Below are positions 8,206 through 17,841 of a stretch of 64,000 nucleotides of DNA, in pieces. Every line of letters begins with the position of its first letter. Within the stretch, counting starts at the first letter, position 1. This DNA is from Cellvibrio sp. 79. GTDB lineage: Bacteria > Pseudomonadota > Gammaproteobacteria > Pseudomonadales > Cellvibrionaceae. The stretch lies in contig MVDH01000001.1 in assembly GCA_003056245.1 (NCBI GenBank), positions 1,302,716 to 1,366,715 on the forward strand, in the 5' to 3' direction. The translations under genes and the position numbers were made by a program. The notes below the pieces were generated by a model. It was not told the DNA's origin, searched no databases, and saw nothing but the letters and a program-made list of their open reading frames with translations.

Positions 8206-10317
8206 TTATTGTCTGGCGATTTTGGATTCAGGCTCTTTTAATTGCTCGATAAAATCTGCCAGTACATGACCTGCTTCCATTAAATATGGATCTTCTTTAG
8301 GTTTAATTTCTTTATCAGTTTCTTTGGGGGCAGCATCTTCATCGTCGTCACCACCATTTGCTGTTTTCAACGCTGCATAATTCGCATAGGGTTTTTCACC
8401 CTTTGCCGTGCGGCGCTGATTTTCATTATCCAATGCGCGTTGTTCCATTTTCTTTTGCTCTTCCTGGCGAGTCGTCAGGCGCAAAGAAACTTCTTTTTTA
8501 GCGGAAGCTTCTTTGAACATCGCGCTTTGCTTATTCAGGAAAATAAATTCCGGATCTTTAGCCATGCGTTCCTGATGTTCGGTTTCAATTTTCGGCAAAT
8601 ATTTGCTGATGTTGTAATAATTCTGGTGTGGGGCAGGGTGGATGCGATCCCAAGGCAATACATTGTCATAACTGCTTTCACCGATTTCAGTTGGATCTAG
8701 CAATGTTGGCAATTGCACATCCGGAATAACACCGCGATGCTGGGTGCTATCACCAGAGATTCGATAAAATTTTGCTTCAGTAATTTTCAAGCGACCATGT
8801 TTCAGGTCAACCAGGTTTTGCACTGAGCCTTTGCCGAATGTGGTGGAGCCGATAATAATTCCCCGACCATAATCCTGAATGGCGCCAGCAAAAATTTCCG
8901 ATGCAGACGCACTCAAACGGTTAATCAACACTGCAATAGGTGCGCGGTATGCAGCTGGTTGATACGCACGATAGTTACGCGAAATCGTGTCATCGCTTTG
9001 GCGAATTTGTACTACCGGGCCCGGATCCACAAAGAGGTTGGTGAGCATCGCTGCTTCTGGTAAGGAACCACCGCCGTTATCACGCAAATCAATAATAACG
9101 CCATCCACTTTTTCTTTATTAAGCTCATTCAATAAATTTAATACATCGCGAGTCGTGCTTTTGTAATTGGGATCACCCTTCGCATAGGCTTCAAAATTCA
9201 TGTAAAAAGTCGGAATATCAATAACGCCAATTTTGATGGTTTTATCGCCGTCTTTTACTTCAAATACCGCTTTTTTTGCTGCCTGGTCTTCCAGTTTTAC
9301 CGTTTCGCGTTTAATCGTAATTGTTTTGTTGCCTGTAGCGGTTGGATCAGCAGGAATTACTTCCAGACGCACTAATGTACCTTTGGGACCACGAATTAAT
9401 TTAACGACTTCATCCAGGCGCCAACCGACAACATCAACGAGCTCACCGTCTGCTCCCTGGGCAATTGCGGTAATTTTATCGTTGGGTTTCAGTTGGCCTT
9501 GTTTTTGCGCCGGGCCACCAGCTACCAGACTACTGACTTTGGTGTAATCTTCATCGCTCTGCAATACTGCCCCTATGCCTTGCAATTCCAATGACATGCT
9601 GATGTCAAAATTTTCGGCATTTTCAGGTGATAAATAATTAGTGTGAGGATCGTATAGCGCAGTGAGTGAATTCATCATCACGCTAAATGCTTCTTCTGAT
9701 GTTTGCTGTTTCAATCGGCGCAATTGATTCGAATAACGTTTACTCAATGTAGTTTTGCTTTCTTCCAGTTTTTTTCCGGAAAGCAACGAGCTGAGCAAAT
9801 TGGATTTTAAATATTGATGCCAGAGTTTATCTGCCTCTGCTGCATTAGCTGGCCATGTAGCTTTTTCCCGATCAAGAAGAACAGACTCTTCGACATCAAA
9901 ATTGAACTCGGTTTTGGGATCCTTAAGATCGTTAACTACTTTTTCAAGGCGCTGGATCATGCGCTCATTGAAACGATTAAAAATCAGGAAACTATTAGTC
10001 AGGTTGCCTTTTTTATAATCGTCATCAAACGTTTTGCGAAACTTTTCAAATTCGGCGATATCAGCGGCGAGGAAAAAATTGCGTGAGCTATCGAGCGACT
10101 TTAAGTATTCATCCAGATAACGGGAAGATAATGCATCATTAAAATCCTGATCCCGATAATGTTCGGCGTCTAATTTTAATACCAGCTCAATTGCAGCTTT
10201 ACCTTGTTCTTCGGTGGGTTTCAGGACCTCTATTTTATCGGCGAGTGTCAGTGACGACAGGCTTAATAAAAGGCTTAACAAGGTGATTTTAATCGGTCTT
10301 ACAACAACATTTTGCAT
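8206..10317 (-). CDS. prc: Carboxy-terminal (tail-specific) periplasmic protease Prc
   Basis: A 703-residue periplasmic S41 protease that degrades substrates with nonpolar C-termini and processes cell-envelope proteins; E. coli Prc is 682 residues. It has a signal peptide (hydrophobic residues about 8-24, then LAD) and an N-terminal helical domain. A PDZ domain spans about residues 230-330, including LQGIGAVLQSDEDYTKV. The S41 domain has the catalytic Ser in LINRLSASASEIF and the Lys in TTFGKGSVQ. The C-terminal DUF3340-type region ends in a charged, acidic tail (GGDDDEDAAPKETDKE) that looks longer than usual. Monocistronic, with its own terminator. Confidence 0.95.
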   Translation of the reverse strand: MQNVVVRPIKITLLSLLLSLSSLTLADKIEVLKPTEEQGKAAIELVLKLDAEHYRDQDFNDALSSRYLDEYLKSLDSSRNFFLAADIAEFEKFRKTFDDDYKKGNLTNSFLIFNRFNERMIQRLEKVVNDLKDPKTEFNFDVEESVLLDREKATWPANAAEADKLWHQYLKSNLLSSLLSGKKLEESKTTLSKRYSNQLRRLKQQTSEEAFSVMMNSLTALYDPHTNYLSPENAENFDISMSLELQGIGAVLQSDEDYTKVSSLVAGGPAQKQGQLKPNDKITAIAQGADGELVDVVGWRLDEVVKLIRGPKGTLVRLEVIPADPTATGNKTITIKRETVKLEDQAAKKAVFEVKDGDKTIKIGVIDIPTFYMNFEAYAKGDPNYKSTTRDVLNLLNELNKEKVDGVIIDLRDNGGGSLPEAAMLTNLFVDPGPVVQIRQSDDTISRNYRAYQPAAYRAPIAVLINRLSASASEIFAGAIQDYGRGIIIGSTTFGKGSVQNLVDLKHGRLKITEAKFYRISGDSTQHRGVIPDVQLPTLLDPTEIGESSYDNVLPWDRIHPAPHQNYYNISKYLPKIETEHQERMAKDPEFIFLNKQSAMFKEASAKKEVSLRLTTRQEEQKKMEQRALDNENQRRTAKGEKPYANYAALKTANGGDDDEDAAPKETDKEIKPKEDPYLMEAGHVLADFIEQLKEPESKIARQ

Positions 10318-10541
10318 AAGGGAGCTTCTCGATAAGTCGGGCGCATCCAGTCAGTAGTTGCTGGAACAGGGCAATGCTTACTATAGCGGAATTCCCTATT
10401 AAAGGCAGGCGCCAATTGTACGTTTGTGGTGCCGATTGGCATCAATACTCTGCGTTAGGATTCACATTTGATGGAAAAGTTGCACTTCGCAGTACTGCAC
10501 AAGTTATTGCATAGAAAGGATCTTGATATTTTTCAATCAAC

Positions 10542-11441
10542 TTATTGCGGTTGATTTCCCATCAAATCAAGCCAGAGTTCTTTCCTGTCCAAAGGTGTTG
10601 CCTTGGGCAAGTAAGGATTGGCAATACGTATTGCCCTGCGATTTTTAAGGTCAGCCTTGCCTAGTGCCTCTTTTACTTCAGGGCTGTTATAAAAATAACG
10701 GTCAAATGCTCCATCTTTAATGGCTGACTCCAAGCCGAACTCAATATCCTTCGCCAAAGCGGGGTCTTTGGGGGTCACAAAAAAATAGGTTGGTAAGGGA
10801 TAGATTAAAACCAGATTTTTCTCAACGGTCAGTTTTAAATCAGGGAACGCTGTGAGTTCGGTCCAAACCTCGTTTGCACCGCGTGGGAAGGCGTCAAAAC
10901 GACCACCATCCAACATGTGATAAAGGCTGGGCTTTTTGGTGGCTTTAATAACCTCGAGCCCCGCGCCCTCTAAAATAGATGCGTCCTGCCAGCTTCGACC
11001 CTGGCCAAATTTCACTTTCTTAAGATCCTCCAATGTATTGATTTGGTCGAATCTGGCCTGATCTCCCTGGCGAATAAAAAACAGACGATGATTCATCAAA
11101 CCGCGGTAGGCGTCGATGCGAATGGGAAGAAAATCCCGTTCCATTTCTTCGGATGTTCCACCCCACATTACCGAAATGCTCCCCGATTTAACGGATTCCA
11201 TTACCCGTGGACGTGAATAAACTTCATCTGTTGTGGCGTAAATATATTCGTTGTTGGAATACGAAAGGGCCAGCTTTAACAACCCATTCATATAGTCGGT
11301 TTGTACATTGGACTTCATATTGGTGGTTACAGTTTTCTTTTCTACTGCAATGGATGAATGACTGAGAAGTAATGCGATTAAGATGAGAATTCTTGTTAAT
11401 ACGTGATTTGAGCGAATAAATGGAGTCTTGGGAAAGTGCAT
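10542..11441 (-). CDS. Periplasmic substrate-binding-like protein (SBP_bac_3 type)
   Basis: A 299-residue exported protein. The hydrophobic segment LTRILILIALLLSHSSIA is the signal peptide. The rest resembles the amino-acid-binding family 3 fold: INTLEDLKKVKFGQGRSWQDA near the hinge, and the segment LYHMLDGGRFDAFPRGANEVW, of which DGGRFDAFPRG is most telling. No ABC permease or ATPase genes adjoin it, so it is an orphan. Such orphans in this group often act as sensors or have unknown ligands. The Shine-Dalgarno is weak, so the start is the less certain part. Confidence 0.75.
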   Translation of the reverse strand: MHFPKTPFIRSNHVLTRILILIALLLSHSSIAVEKKTVTTNMKSNVQTDYMNGLLKLALSYSNNEYIYATTDEVYSRPRVMESVKSGSISVMWGGTSEEMERDFLPIRIDAYRGLMNHRLFFIRQGDQARFDQINTLEDLKKVKFGQGRSWQDASILEGAGLEVIKATKKPSLYHMLDGGRFDAFPRGANEVWTELTAFPDLKLTVEKNLVLIYPLPTYFFVTPKDPALAKDIEFGLESAIKDGAFDRYFYNSPEVKEALGKADLKNRRAIRIANPYLPKATPLDRKELWLDLMGNQPQ

Positions 11442-11520
11442 AGTTCAAGCTCGCAGGTTATATGGTTATAAGGCTAAAAGTAGCATATAAATCATACATA
11501 GGCGGCTTTTTTAACAAACA

Positions 11521-11546
11521 AAAATGCCGCAAATTTGCGGCATTTC
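11521..11546. terminator. Perfect palindromic terminator downstream of the 137-aa gene
   Basis: A 24-base perfect palindrome (arms AAATGCCGCAAA and TTTGCGGCATTT at 11522-11545) in the gap between two minus-strand genes. It terminates the 11571-11984 transcript. Confidence 0.75.
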
Positions 11547-11570
11547 TAGCGGCAAAATGAAGTCGACAAC

Positions 11571-11984
11571 CTAACAGCTGGTGCTGCAGTCAAACATCAT
11601 TTGCATAAAATCGATTTGGTCTGCATTGGTAATGGATGTGACAGATACTTTCGCCACCTGACGGTTTTCCCATGCATAGTCATAACGAGTAAAGGTCAAT
11701 TGGCCATTGGTAATTTCATCGGCACCCACAATCATGCTTTGGTGGGGAGATGTATCCAGTAAGTCCAGAAGCTCACGGATGGTCTTGTCGGCACATTTGA
11801 GTTGTAATAATTCGTGCGGTCCTTTATGGCTAACGAAAATATAATCACAACCCAACATAGTGCTCAGGCTTAGAACAAATTCTCCGCGAGCGACTGCACT
11901 GGCAACATCAAAACCCTTGAGGTTATGGCTTGGACACAAATCAGAGGACCGATTTTGTTGCTGCGCGCTTTGGCTGTGGGGCAT
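11571..11984 (-). CDS. Hypothetical protein, 137 aa
   Basis: I do not recognise this protein. It has no signal peptide or membrane segment. The N-terminus is polar and Gln/Ser rich with SDLCPSHNLKG. The middle part, beginning FVLSLSTMLGCDYIFVSHKG, looks like a mixed alpha/beta domain. The C-terminus ends FDCSTSC, with two cysteines four apart. GGAG precedes the ATG at good spacing, and a strong terminator follows, so it is probably a real, separately expressed gene. It lies between the DAHP synthase and the orphan binding protein; the neighbours do not suggest a function. Confidence 0.65.
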   Translation of the reverse strand: MPHSQSAQQQNRSSDLCPSHNLKGFDVASAVARGEFVLSLSTMLGCDYIFVSHKGPHELLQLKCADKTIRELLDLLDTSPHQSMIVGADEITNGQLTFTRYDYAWENRQVAKVSVTSITNADQIDFMQMMFDCSTSC

Positions 11985-12151
11985 AGGTTTCTCCGCAAGG
12001 CAAGAATTTATTGTTATTGCTTGCTTGTAACTGTTTACAGAATTTAACTGTGCAAAATTTATCAGTCAGATTGGTAAAAAACCATAGGTAAACGCAACAA
12101 AATGTCGATAAATTTAACAGATTTTACGCGACGAACCTCTCAAAAAGGAAT

Positions 12152-12178
12152 AAAAAAAGCGGCTGCTTAGCCGCTTTT
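12152..12178 (-). terminator. Terminator of the DAHP synthase gene
   Basis: Stem AAAAGCGGCT / AGCCGCTTTT with loop GCTT. The A-run at 12152-12158 becomes the U-tract on the minus strand. Confidence 0.85.
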
Positions 12179-12220
12179 CTTTTTGTATCAAGCAATTACC
12201 TGGCAATCCTGAAGTTTATC

Positions 12221-13297
12221 TCAGGACTTGTTGCGGGCAGCTAAAGCATCCTTAATTGTTTCGCGCATTGTGCGTAAAGCTTTCTCCGTAGTTTCCCAGT
12301 CGATGCAGGCATCCGTTACAGATACTCCGTATTTCAGGTCACATAAATTAGCCGGAATGCTTTGATTGCCTGCACCTATATTGCTTTCAACCATCAAACC
12401 GATAATGGATTTATTACCTTCAACAATTTGATTGGCAACATTTTCCAGAACCAGGGTTTGTAATTCATGGTTTTTATTGGAGTTTGCATGGCTGCAATCC
12501 ACCATGATATTAGGTACTACTTTTGCCTTGGCCAGTTCTTGTTCGCATACGGCAACACTGACTGAATCGTAGTTCGGTTTGCCGTTGCCACCGCGCAGCA
12601 CCACATGGCCATAACCATTGCCGCGAGTATGGATAATCGATACCTGACCTTCAGTGTTAATACCCAGAAAGCGATGAGGTTTGGAGGTGGATTGCAGGGC
12701 ATTAATCGCAACCGTTAAACCACCATCAGTACCATTCTTGAAGCCAACCGCTGATGACAAGCCGCTCGCCATCTCACGGTGGGTTTGTGATTCAGTAGTA
12801 CGGGCCCCAATCGCAGACCAGCTAATCAGGTCATGGAGGTACTGCGGTGATATTGGGTCAAGCGCTTCGGTAGCCGCCGGTAAACCTATTTCAGCGATAT
12901 CCAGCAATAATTGGCGACCGATATGCAGGCCTTCTTCGATTTTGAAAGAATCATCAAGGTAAGGATCATTAATCAGCCCTTTCCAGCCTACGGTGGTGCG
13001 GGGTTTTTCGAAGTAAACACGCATTACCACGTAAATAGTATCGCTGACTTCATCGGCCAGTTTTTTCAAGCGTTGGGCGTAGTCTTTGGCTGCTGCTACA
13101 TCGTGAATAGAGCAGGGGCCGATTACTACAAAAATACGGTGATCCTTGCGATCCAGTATATTGCGCACAACCTCGCGGCCATGAGTGACCACTTCACGCG
13201 CTTTTTCAGTTAATGGAATTTTTTTCTTAAGTTCTGCCGGGGATATCAACAGTTCTTGCGAGACCACATTCAGGTCATCGACTTGGGTACTGGTCAT
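12221..13297 (-). CDS. aroF: 3-deoxy-7-phosphoheptulonate (DAHP) synthase, class I, AroF-like
   Basis: A 358-residue first enzyme of the shikimate pathway, condensing PEP and erythrose 4-phosphate. Visible motifs are VVIGPCSIHD (metal-binding Cys), MRVYFEKPRTTVGWKG, SWSAIGARTTESQTHRE, GFKNGTDG and MVDCSHANSNK. Details such as TEALDPISPQYL and IIGLMVESNI are closer to E. coli AroF (Tyr-sensitive) than to AroG or AroH, so the isozyme label is by resemblance only. The frame extends 24 bases upstream, but TAGGAA is placed for the ATG at 13297. Followed by a terminator; monocistronic. Confidence 0.93.
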   Translation of the reverse strand: MTSTQVDDLNVVSQELLISPAELKKKIPLTEKAREVVTHGREVVRNILDRKDHRIFVVIGPCSIHDVAAAKDYAQRLKKLADEVSDTIYVVMRVYFEKPRTTVGWKGLINDPYLDDSFKIEEGLHIGRQLLLDIAEIGLPAATEALDPISPQYLHDLISWSAIGARTTESQTHREMASGLSSAVGFKNGTDGGLTVAINALQSTSKPHRFLGINTEGQVSIIHTRGNGYGHVVLRGGNGKPNYDSVSVAVCEQELAKAKVVPNIMVDCSHANSNKNHELQTLVLENVANQIVEGNKSIIGLMVESNIGAGNQSIPANLCDLKYGVSVTDACIDWETTEKALRTMRETIKDALAARNKS

Positions 13298-13673
13298 GAT
13301 GTTATTTCCTAAAAATGTCAAATCGAGGGTTATTCTATCGAAAATAAATCAAAAAGTGGGATAGTTTTTTTAATAAAAGGCATAAATAAAGATAATCAGT
13401 CTGTGTTTTGCCATTTTATGAGGCTAAAGTTATATAAATATCAAAAAATTTAAGGGTTTTAATTTTCATATCCTTATTTATTCGTATTTAAAGTGATGGA
13501 TATCCTCTAAAAGATAATCTGATAGGAGGCTAAGTAATAATTAACTAAAGTATTAGGTTGTTTTTTGAACTGTGGTTAATCAATAAATAATGGTTAAATA
13601 GGTGCCTGATTGCTATGGTGTCGTTTTTATTTTCCCTCAAACCCCGATTTTGCAAATCTGGATATCAATTGCT
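13298..13673. other. AT-rich divergent intergenic region (aroF / patatin gene)
   Basis: A 376-base gap holding the promoters of two divergent genes. It is AT-rich with several short A/T tracts. An AGGAGG at about 13525 has no start codon after it. The frame of the patatin gene stays open back to 13602, but that extension gives no signal peptide. I see no clear operator or small gene. Confidence 0.5.
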
Positions 13674-15863
13674 ATGAACATGCGAAAGGACATTACCTTC
13701 CGATCAATTGCGTTATTTTTAATCTGTAGTGGATTGGCAGGTTCGGCGGTCGCTGAAATGGGAAGAACAGCGCTGGTTTTGGGTGGTGGTGGAGCCCGTG
13801 GTGCTGCACATATTGGTGTTCTGGAAGTCCTGGAGCGAGAGCGGATCCCTGTTGATTGTGTGGTAGGGACGAGTATGGGCGCTCTGGTTGCTGGCTCTTA
13901 TGCGGCCGGGCTATCGCCTAAAAAAATGCGCAAAAAACTGGCTGAGGCCGATTGGACGGATATTTTTCTGGATGTTGCCGACTTCTCGCAATTAAGTTAT
14001 CGCAAGAAAAAAGTTAGCCAGCGTTATCTACCCGGCACTGAATTAGGCGTTACTCACAAAGGGTTCCAATTGCAATCGGGAGTGGTTGCTGGAGAAAAAA
14101 TAAAACTCTTTTTTAATCAATTGGTGGATGCCAATTTAGGTGAGCGCAATATTGAACAGCTTTCTATTCCATTGGCGATAGTGGCTACGGATATTGGTAC
14201 TGGCGAGCGCGTAGTGTTTCGAGAGGGCAGTCTCACCCAGGCGATGCGCGCGAGCATGTCAGTGCCAGGCTTAATGGCTCCGGTTGAATACAAAGGCCGC
14301 AAACTGGTTGATGGTGGGTTGGTTGATAACGTCCCTATTGTATTGGGGCGCGAACTTTGTAATGCGGATCGAGTGATTGCGGTGAATGTAGGTTCACCAT
14401 TGCGTGAACCGGAAAATATTGGCTCGGTGCTCAGTGTGACGGCGCAAATGATTGGCACGTTAACCAAGCAAAATGTGGAACGTTCACTTACCAGCTTGAC
14501 CGGTCAGGATATTTATATTTATCCGGAATTGGGGACTATTAAAGCTTCCGAATTCGCACGCTATGACGAAGCTGCGGATGCAGGGCGTAAAGCTGCTGAA
14601 CAGCAGGTGATGTTGTTGCGTACTTTATCTGTCGATAAAAATACCTACACCGCTTGGAAAAATAAAAACAAATATGCACCGAAAACCGAAATAGTCATTG
14701 ATGAAGTTCGTATCGCTCCCACCAATCGGGTGCATCAGAATTATGTGGCGCGGCAGATTCGGCAAGTGCCGGGCACGTTGTTGGATCGTCCGGAGTTGGA
14801 GCAGGACCTGATTCGGACCTATGGCGATGGTTTTTATCAAAACGTGGATTATCGCGTGATCCGTGAAAATGACGAAAATGTCCTTGAGATTATTGCGCGG
14901 GAAAAGGAAGTGAGTCTGGATTATTTGGTGTTTGGTTTTTCCATTGATAATGAATACCGACAGGAATCCAATTTTAATTTTCGCGCCGCTTATCGCAACA
15001 CCTGGATTAATTCTTACGGCGGCGAATTTTTTGCCAGTGCGGATGTTGGTGGAAAGCCACGTGTTGAACTGGATTTCTATCAGCCATTGGATACGCGCCA
15101 CCACTTTTTTATTGAACCAAATTATCTGCGCAAGCGCGAGGATATCAGCATTTTTGTTGATGATGAGCGTATTGCAGATTACCAACTGGATACTTCATAT
15201 ACAGAAATGGTTGTTGGTGCAAATCTGGGAGGGTATGGGCAATCCCGATTGGGGTGGCGTGATTACCACGTAAAAGGTGAGGCGGATTTAAGTAGTGTGG
15301 TATTGCCCAATGTTGATGAGCGTTTTGGCGGCTTTGTCTATGAGTTGAATCTGGATCGACGCAATCGTTTATATTTTCCATCACATGGCTGGCGCTCGGA
15401 TATTAGTTATTTTGATTCCCATCATGAGGGTTATAGCAAGCTATCGGCTGATTTAGGTGGTGCTTATAAAATCAGTGATTATGTGTTAAGTGTTCGCACG
15501 GCCTACACCACTTCCTTAAAAGGGGAGTTGCCAATTTATGATGCGGTTATGCTGGGCGGTTTTTTAAGAATGTCCGGTTACGCCAGCAATCAGATTCTGG
15601 GGGATGAGGCATTGTATGGGCATATACGCACCGAAAAAATTATCGGTCGCATGCCGCTTGGTTTAAATGGTGATTTACGCTTGGGCTTTGGTTTGGAGGC
15701 TGCAAAACTGGAAACCAATTACACCCTGTCTACTGGTGATGATTGGCTGGATTCAGGGGTGATTTATCTCGGTGGTGAAACACCATTTGGTCCTTTGTAC
15801 CTGGGTTACGGGTTTACGTCCAAAGGGGATTACAACATGTATCTGCAGCTCGGTGCGTTGTAA
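13674..15863 (+). CDS. Patatin-like phospholipase with C-terminal beta-barrel (PlpD-type, type Vd secretion)
   Basis: A 729-residue outer-membrane protein. The signal peptide starts MNMRKDITFRSIALF and ends at AVA. The patatin domain, about residues 30-300, has the oxyanion loop GGGGARGAAH, the nucleophile motif GTSMG, and the catalytic Asp in VDGGLVDNVP. A single POTRA-like domain follows (about 350-420, with IDEVRIAPTNRVHQNYV). A 16-strand Omp85-type barrel then runs to the C-terminus, ending YNMYLQLGAL. This is the domain order of P. aeruginosa PlpD, a one-protein secretion system that displays or releases a lipase. The ATG at 13674 is chosen because it begins the signal peptide; the ribosome site is weak. 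A terminator follows. Confidence 0.9.
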   Translation: MNMRKDITFRSIALFLICSGLAGSAVAEMGRTALVLGGGGARGAAHIGVLEVLERERIPVDCVVGTSMGALVAGSYAAGLSPKKMRKKLAEADWTDIFLDVADFSQLSYRKKKVSQRYLPGTELGVTHKGFQLQSGVVAGEKIKLFFNQLVDANLGERNIEQLSIPLAIVATDIGTGERVVFREGSLTQAMRASMSVPGLMAPVEYKGRKLVDGGLVDNVPIVLGRELCNADRVIAVNVGSPLREPENIGSVLSVTAQMIGTLTKQNVERSLTSLTGQDIYIYPELGTIKASEFARYDEAADAGRKAAEQQVMLLRTLSVDKNTYTAWKNKNKYAPKTEIVIDEVRIAPTNRVHQNYVARQIRQVPGTLLDRPELEQDLIRTYGDGFYQNVDYRVIRENDENVLEIIAREKEVSLDYLVFGFSIDNEYRQESNFNFRAAYRNTWINSYGGEFFASADVGGKPRVELDFYQPLDTRHHFFIEPNYLRKREDISIFVDDERIADYQLDTSYTEMVVGANLGGYGQSRLGWRDYHVKGEADLSSVVLPNVDERFGGFVYELNLDRRNRLYFPSHGWRSDISYFDSHHEGYSKLSADLGGAYKISDYVLSVRTAYTTSLKGELPIYDAVMLGGFLRMSGYASNQILGDEALYGHIRTEKIIGRMPLGLNGDLRLGFGLEAAKLETNYTLSTGDDWLDSGVIYLGGETPFGPLYLGYGFTSKGDYNMYLQLGAL

Positions 15864-15922
15864 TAAATTGCCTCCGGTTTTTAGGAAGCTTTGAAATTCT
15901 GAAAATATTTTGGTTATTTAAT

Positions 15923-15954
15923 AAAGCGGGCCGCAGTAGCGGCCCGCTTTATTT
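15923..15954. terminator. Terminator between convergent patatin and outer-membrane genes
   Basis: A 12-bp perfect stem AAAGCGGGCCGC / GCGGCCCGCTTT with loop AGTA, flanked by A/T on both sides. It probably works in both directions. Confidence 0.85.
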
Positions 15955-15959
15955 GCGTA

Positions 15960-16712
15960 TTAAAAGTGAAATACTGCAGCTGCGTAAGGTCCCTTCAATT
16001 CCAGGTTGGTTGCTACATCGTCTTCGTTGATATCAATCTTCATTGTGCGATAACCAACCTCTAGTCCCAAGTCTAATGCTGAATCAAACATATAGCTGAT
16101 TTTTGCATTGTAATCATGCAGATTGTTGCCATCATAGCTAATGAAATTCCCTTCCACTCCAGCAGAAAATCCAGTTAATGGTAAATCAAATTGAACTTTT
16201 CCATAAATAAGTGGCACGGTTGCATCTACATCGATCTCGTCGCGCAACGTAAGCGCTTCAGCTTTTAAATATCCGGAATATTTTCTCAGGGTGACGCCAA
16301 GGTCGAGGTTCACCCAGTTATCCAGAAATTCATAATACAACGTTGCATCCGTTGAGCTTAAATCAAAATCAGTTTTGACATTGGTCCCTGCAGGAAAAAC
16401 TACATCGTCAATACTGAAGCTATTTTTGATTGTGCCTGTTTGGTTGCTGGTGATATTGTTTTGTTGCACTTTAAGGTTGGGTAAAAAAGGAACTGGATGT
16501 TCAATGGCGATGTAATAAAAATTATTATTGTCATCCTTCATTCCCAAATCATCAGTGCTCACTTGTGGGTCGCCGGCAGCGCCCGAGTATTCGCTTTGCC
16601 AGCTTCCTGCACCGGCATAAATTCCAAATACCGTGTCTGCTGTTGCATATTGGCAGCATGCCAATGCCAGTGTGGCGATAGAAATTTTTCCGATCTGGTG
16701 TATGTGTCTCAT
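15960..16712 (-). CDS. Outer-membrane beta-barrel protein, TIGR04219 family
   Basis: A 250-residue exported protein with a signal peptide (residues about 1-25, ending YATA). The rest alternates amphipathic strands typical of a small barrel: FGIYAGAGSWQSEYSG at the start, and LDLGLEVGYRTMKIDI and GPYAAAVFHF at the end, the last residue being the aromatic Phe required for barrel assembly. It matches the TIGR04219 family from memory. Function is unknown. AGGAA precedes the start. It converges with the patatin gene and shares its terminator. Confidence 0.8.
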   Translation of the reverse strand: MRHIHQIGKISIATLALACCQYATADTVFGIYAGAGSWQSEYSGAAGDPQVSTDDLGMKDDNNNFYYIAIEHPVPFLPNLKVQQNNITSNQTGTIKNSFSIDDVVFPAGTNVKTDFDLSSTDATLYYEFLDNWVNLDLGVTLRKYSGYLKAEALTLRDEIDVDATVPLIYGKVQFDLPLTGFSAGVEGNFISYDGNNLHDYNAKISYMFDSALDLGLEVGYRTMKIDINEDDVATNLELKGPYAAAVFHF

Positions 16713-16787
16713 AAAATATTCCTGTGATAGTAAGTTGATTTTTGTATTGGTAATTGTATTTGAACTTTTACGATTTTCTTGTGCCCG

Positions 16788-17687
16788 TTATACAGGATTT
16801 CGATCATTCTGCAGCAGTTTTAAAAAAACACGTGCGGCATTATTAAGTGTGCGTTGATTGTGATGAATACATCCCAGCGGGCGCATAATAGGTGGGTGAT
16901 TTACATTTAATATTTGCAATTGTTCATCGATAATTTTGCGTGGTAAAACGCCCCAGCCAAGATTAATGCTGAGTAGCATCTTGATGGTATCCAGATGGTT
17001 GGAAATCATGCCGATATCGAGCGGTAATTTTTCACCATCAAAAAGGTTTTTGATGAGTTGTGTTGTGTAGGTGTTTACATCCGGCATGATTGCCGGGTGT
17101 TTGCTTAAATCGGCCAGCTGAAGATGCGGTTGTGTGGCATTGGGGCCGCTTTGTTGCGTGAGTGGGTGAGAGGGCGCGACGACAAAGTGGAGTTGGTCGT
17201 GCCAGAGGGTGTGGCTTTGGAGTCGTGTGTCTTGCGAAAGCGCGAGCGTAATAATGGCGAGGTCGAATCTGCCTTGTAAGATTTCATGGTATGCCTGCTC
17301 CGAATCTAAAAAATGTAAGTCCAGCTTCACTTGCGGGTGACGCGTCGAAAATTCGCGCAAGTAGGGCGGTAAATAGTGCAACCCCACGTGATGGCTGGTT
17401 GCAATGCTCAACTTGCCTTGCACATCACCTTGTAAATCCGCAATGGCCCGTTGTGCGGCTATCACCTCTCCCAAGATTAGCTTGGCTTTGCTTAATAACA
17501 GCTGACCGGCCTGGGTTAATGCTACCTGTCTTCCTATCCGGTCAAACAAGGGGGCTTTTAACTGATCCTCTAATAAAGCGATGCGTTTACTAATCGCTGG
17601 CTGTGTCAAATGCAGCCGCTCGGCAGCAGCGGAAAATGACCCGTTTTCAGCGATGGCGACAAATGCTTGTAGGTGTTGTGTATCCAT
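16788..17687 (-). CDS. LysR-family transcriptional regulator, divergent from leuC
   Basis: A 299-residue regulator. The DNA-binding domain (residues 1-60) reads LQAFVAIAENGSFSAAAERL and then HLTQPAISKRIALLEDQL. The effector domain includes KLSIATSHHVGLHYLPPYL. The gene is divergent from leuC, as in Pseudomonas where a LysR gene adjoins the leuCDB cluster. It may control the leu operon in response to a pathway intermediate, but this is inferred from position. The intergenic region has a T-N11-A dyad close to its own start, which would allow autoregulation. Confidence 0.9.
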   Translation of the reverse strand: MDTQHLQAFVAIAENGSFSAAAERLHLTQPAISKRIALLEDQLKAPLFDRIGRQVALTQAGQLLLSKAKLILGEVIAAQRAIADLQGDVQGKLSIATSHHVGLHYLPPYLREFSTRHPQVKLDLHFLDSEQAYHEILQGRFDLAIITLALSQDTRLQSHTLWHDQLHFVVAPSHPLTQQSGPNATQPHLQLADLSKHPAIMPDVNTYTTQLIKNLFDGEKLPLDIGMISNHLDTIKMLLSINLGWGVLPRKIIDEQLQILNVNHPPIMRPLGCIHHNQRTLNNAARVFLKLLQNDRNPV

Positions 17688-17705
17688 TCGTAGAATATTT
17701 AGACT

Positions 17706-17720
17706 ATTCCTAAATGGAAT
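17706..17720. promoter_or_regulatory. Candidate LysR box in the lysR-leuC intergenic region
   Basis: ATTCC-TAAAT-GGAAT is a perfect 5-bp dyad that fits the T-N11-A rule for LysR-type regulators. It lies 19-33 bases upstream of the LysR start and about 120 bases upstream of leuC. Confidence 0.5.
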
Positions 17721-17841
17721 GCAATATATAAAAAAGATAAATTTGTTTTATGGGTTTGGCGGGCGTAGCATGGCGTCATTCTTATTATTAGTTCCACTGC
17801 AACCTTGTGAGCTGAGCCTTTAGGCTTTATTGGAGATCACC

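Noticed and set aside
14625..15185. 186-aa minus-strand frame inside the patatin/barrel gene
   Set aside because: It lies wholly opposite a well-supported gene and has no coherent protein features.
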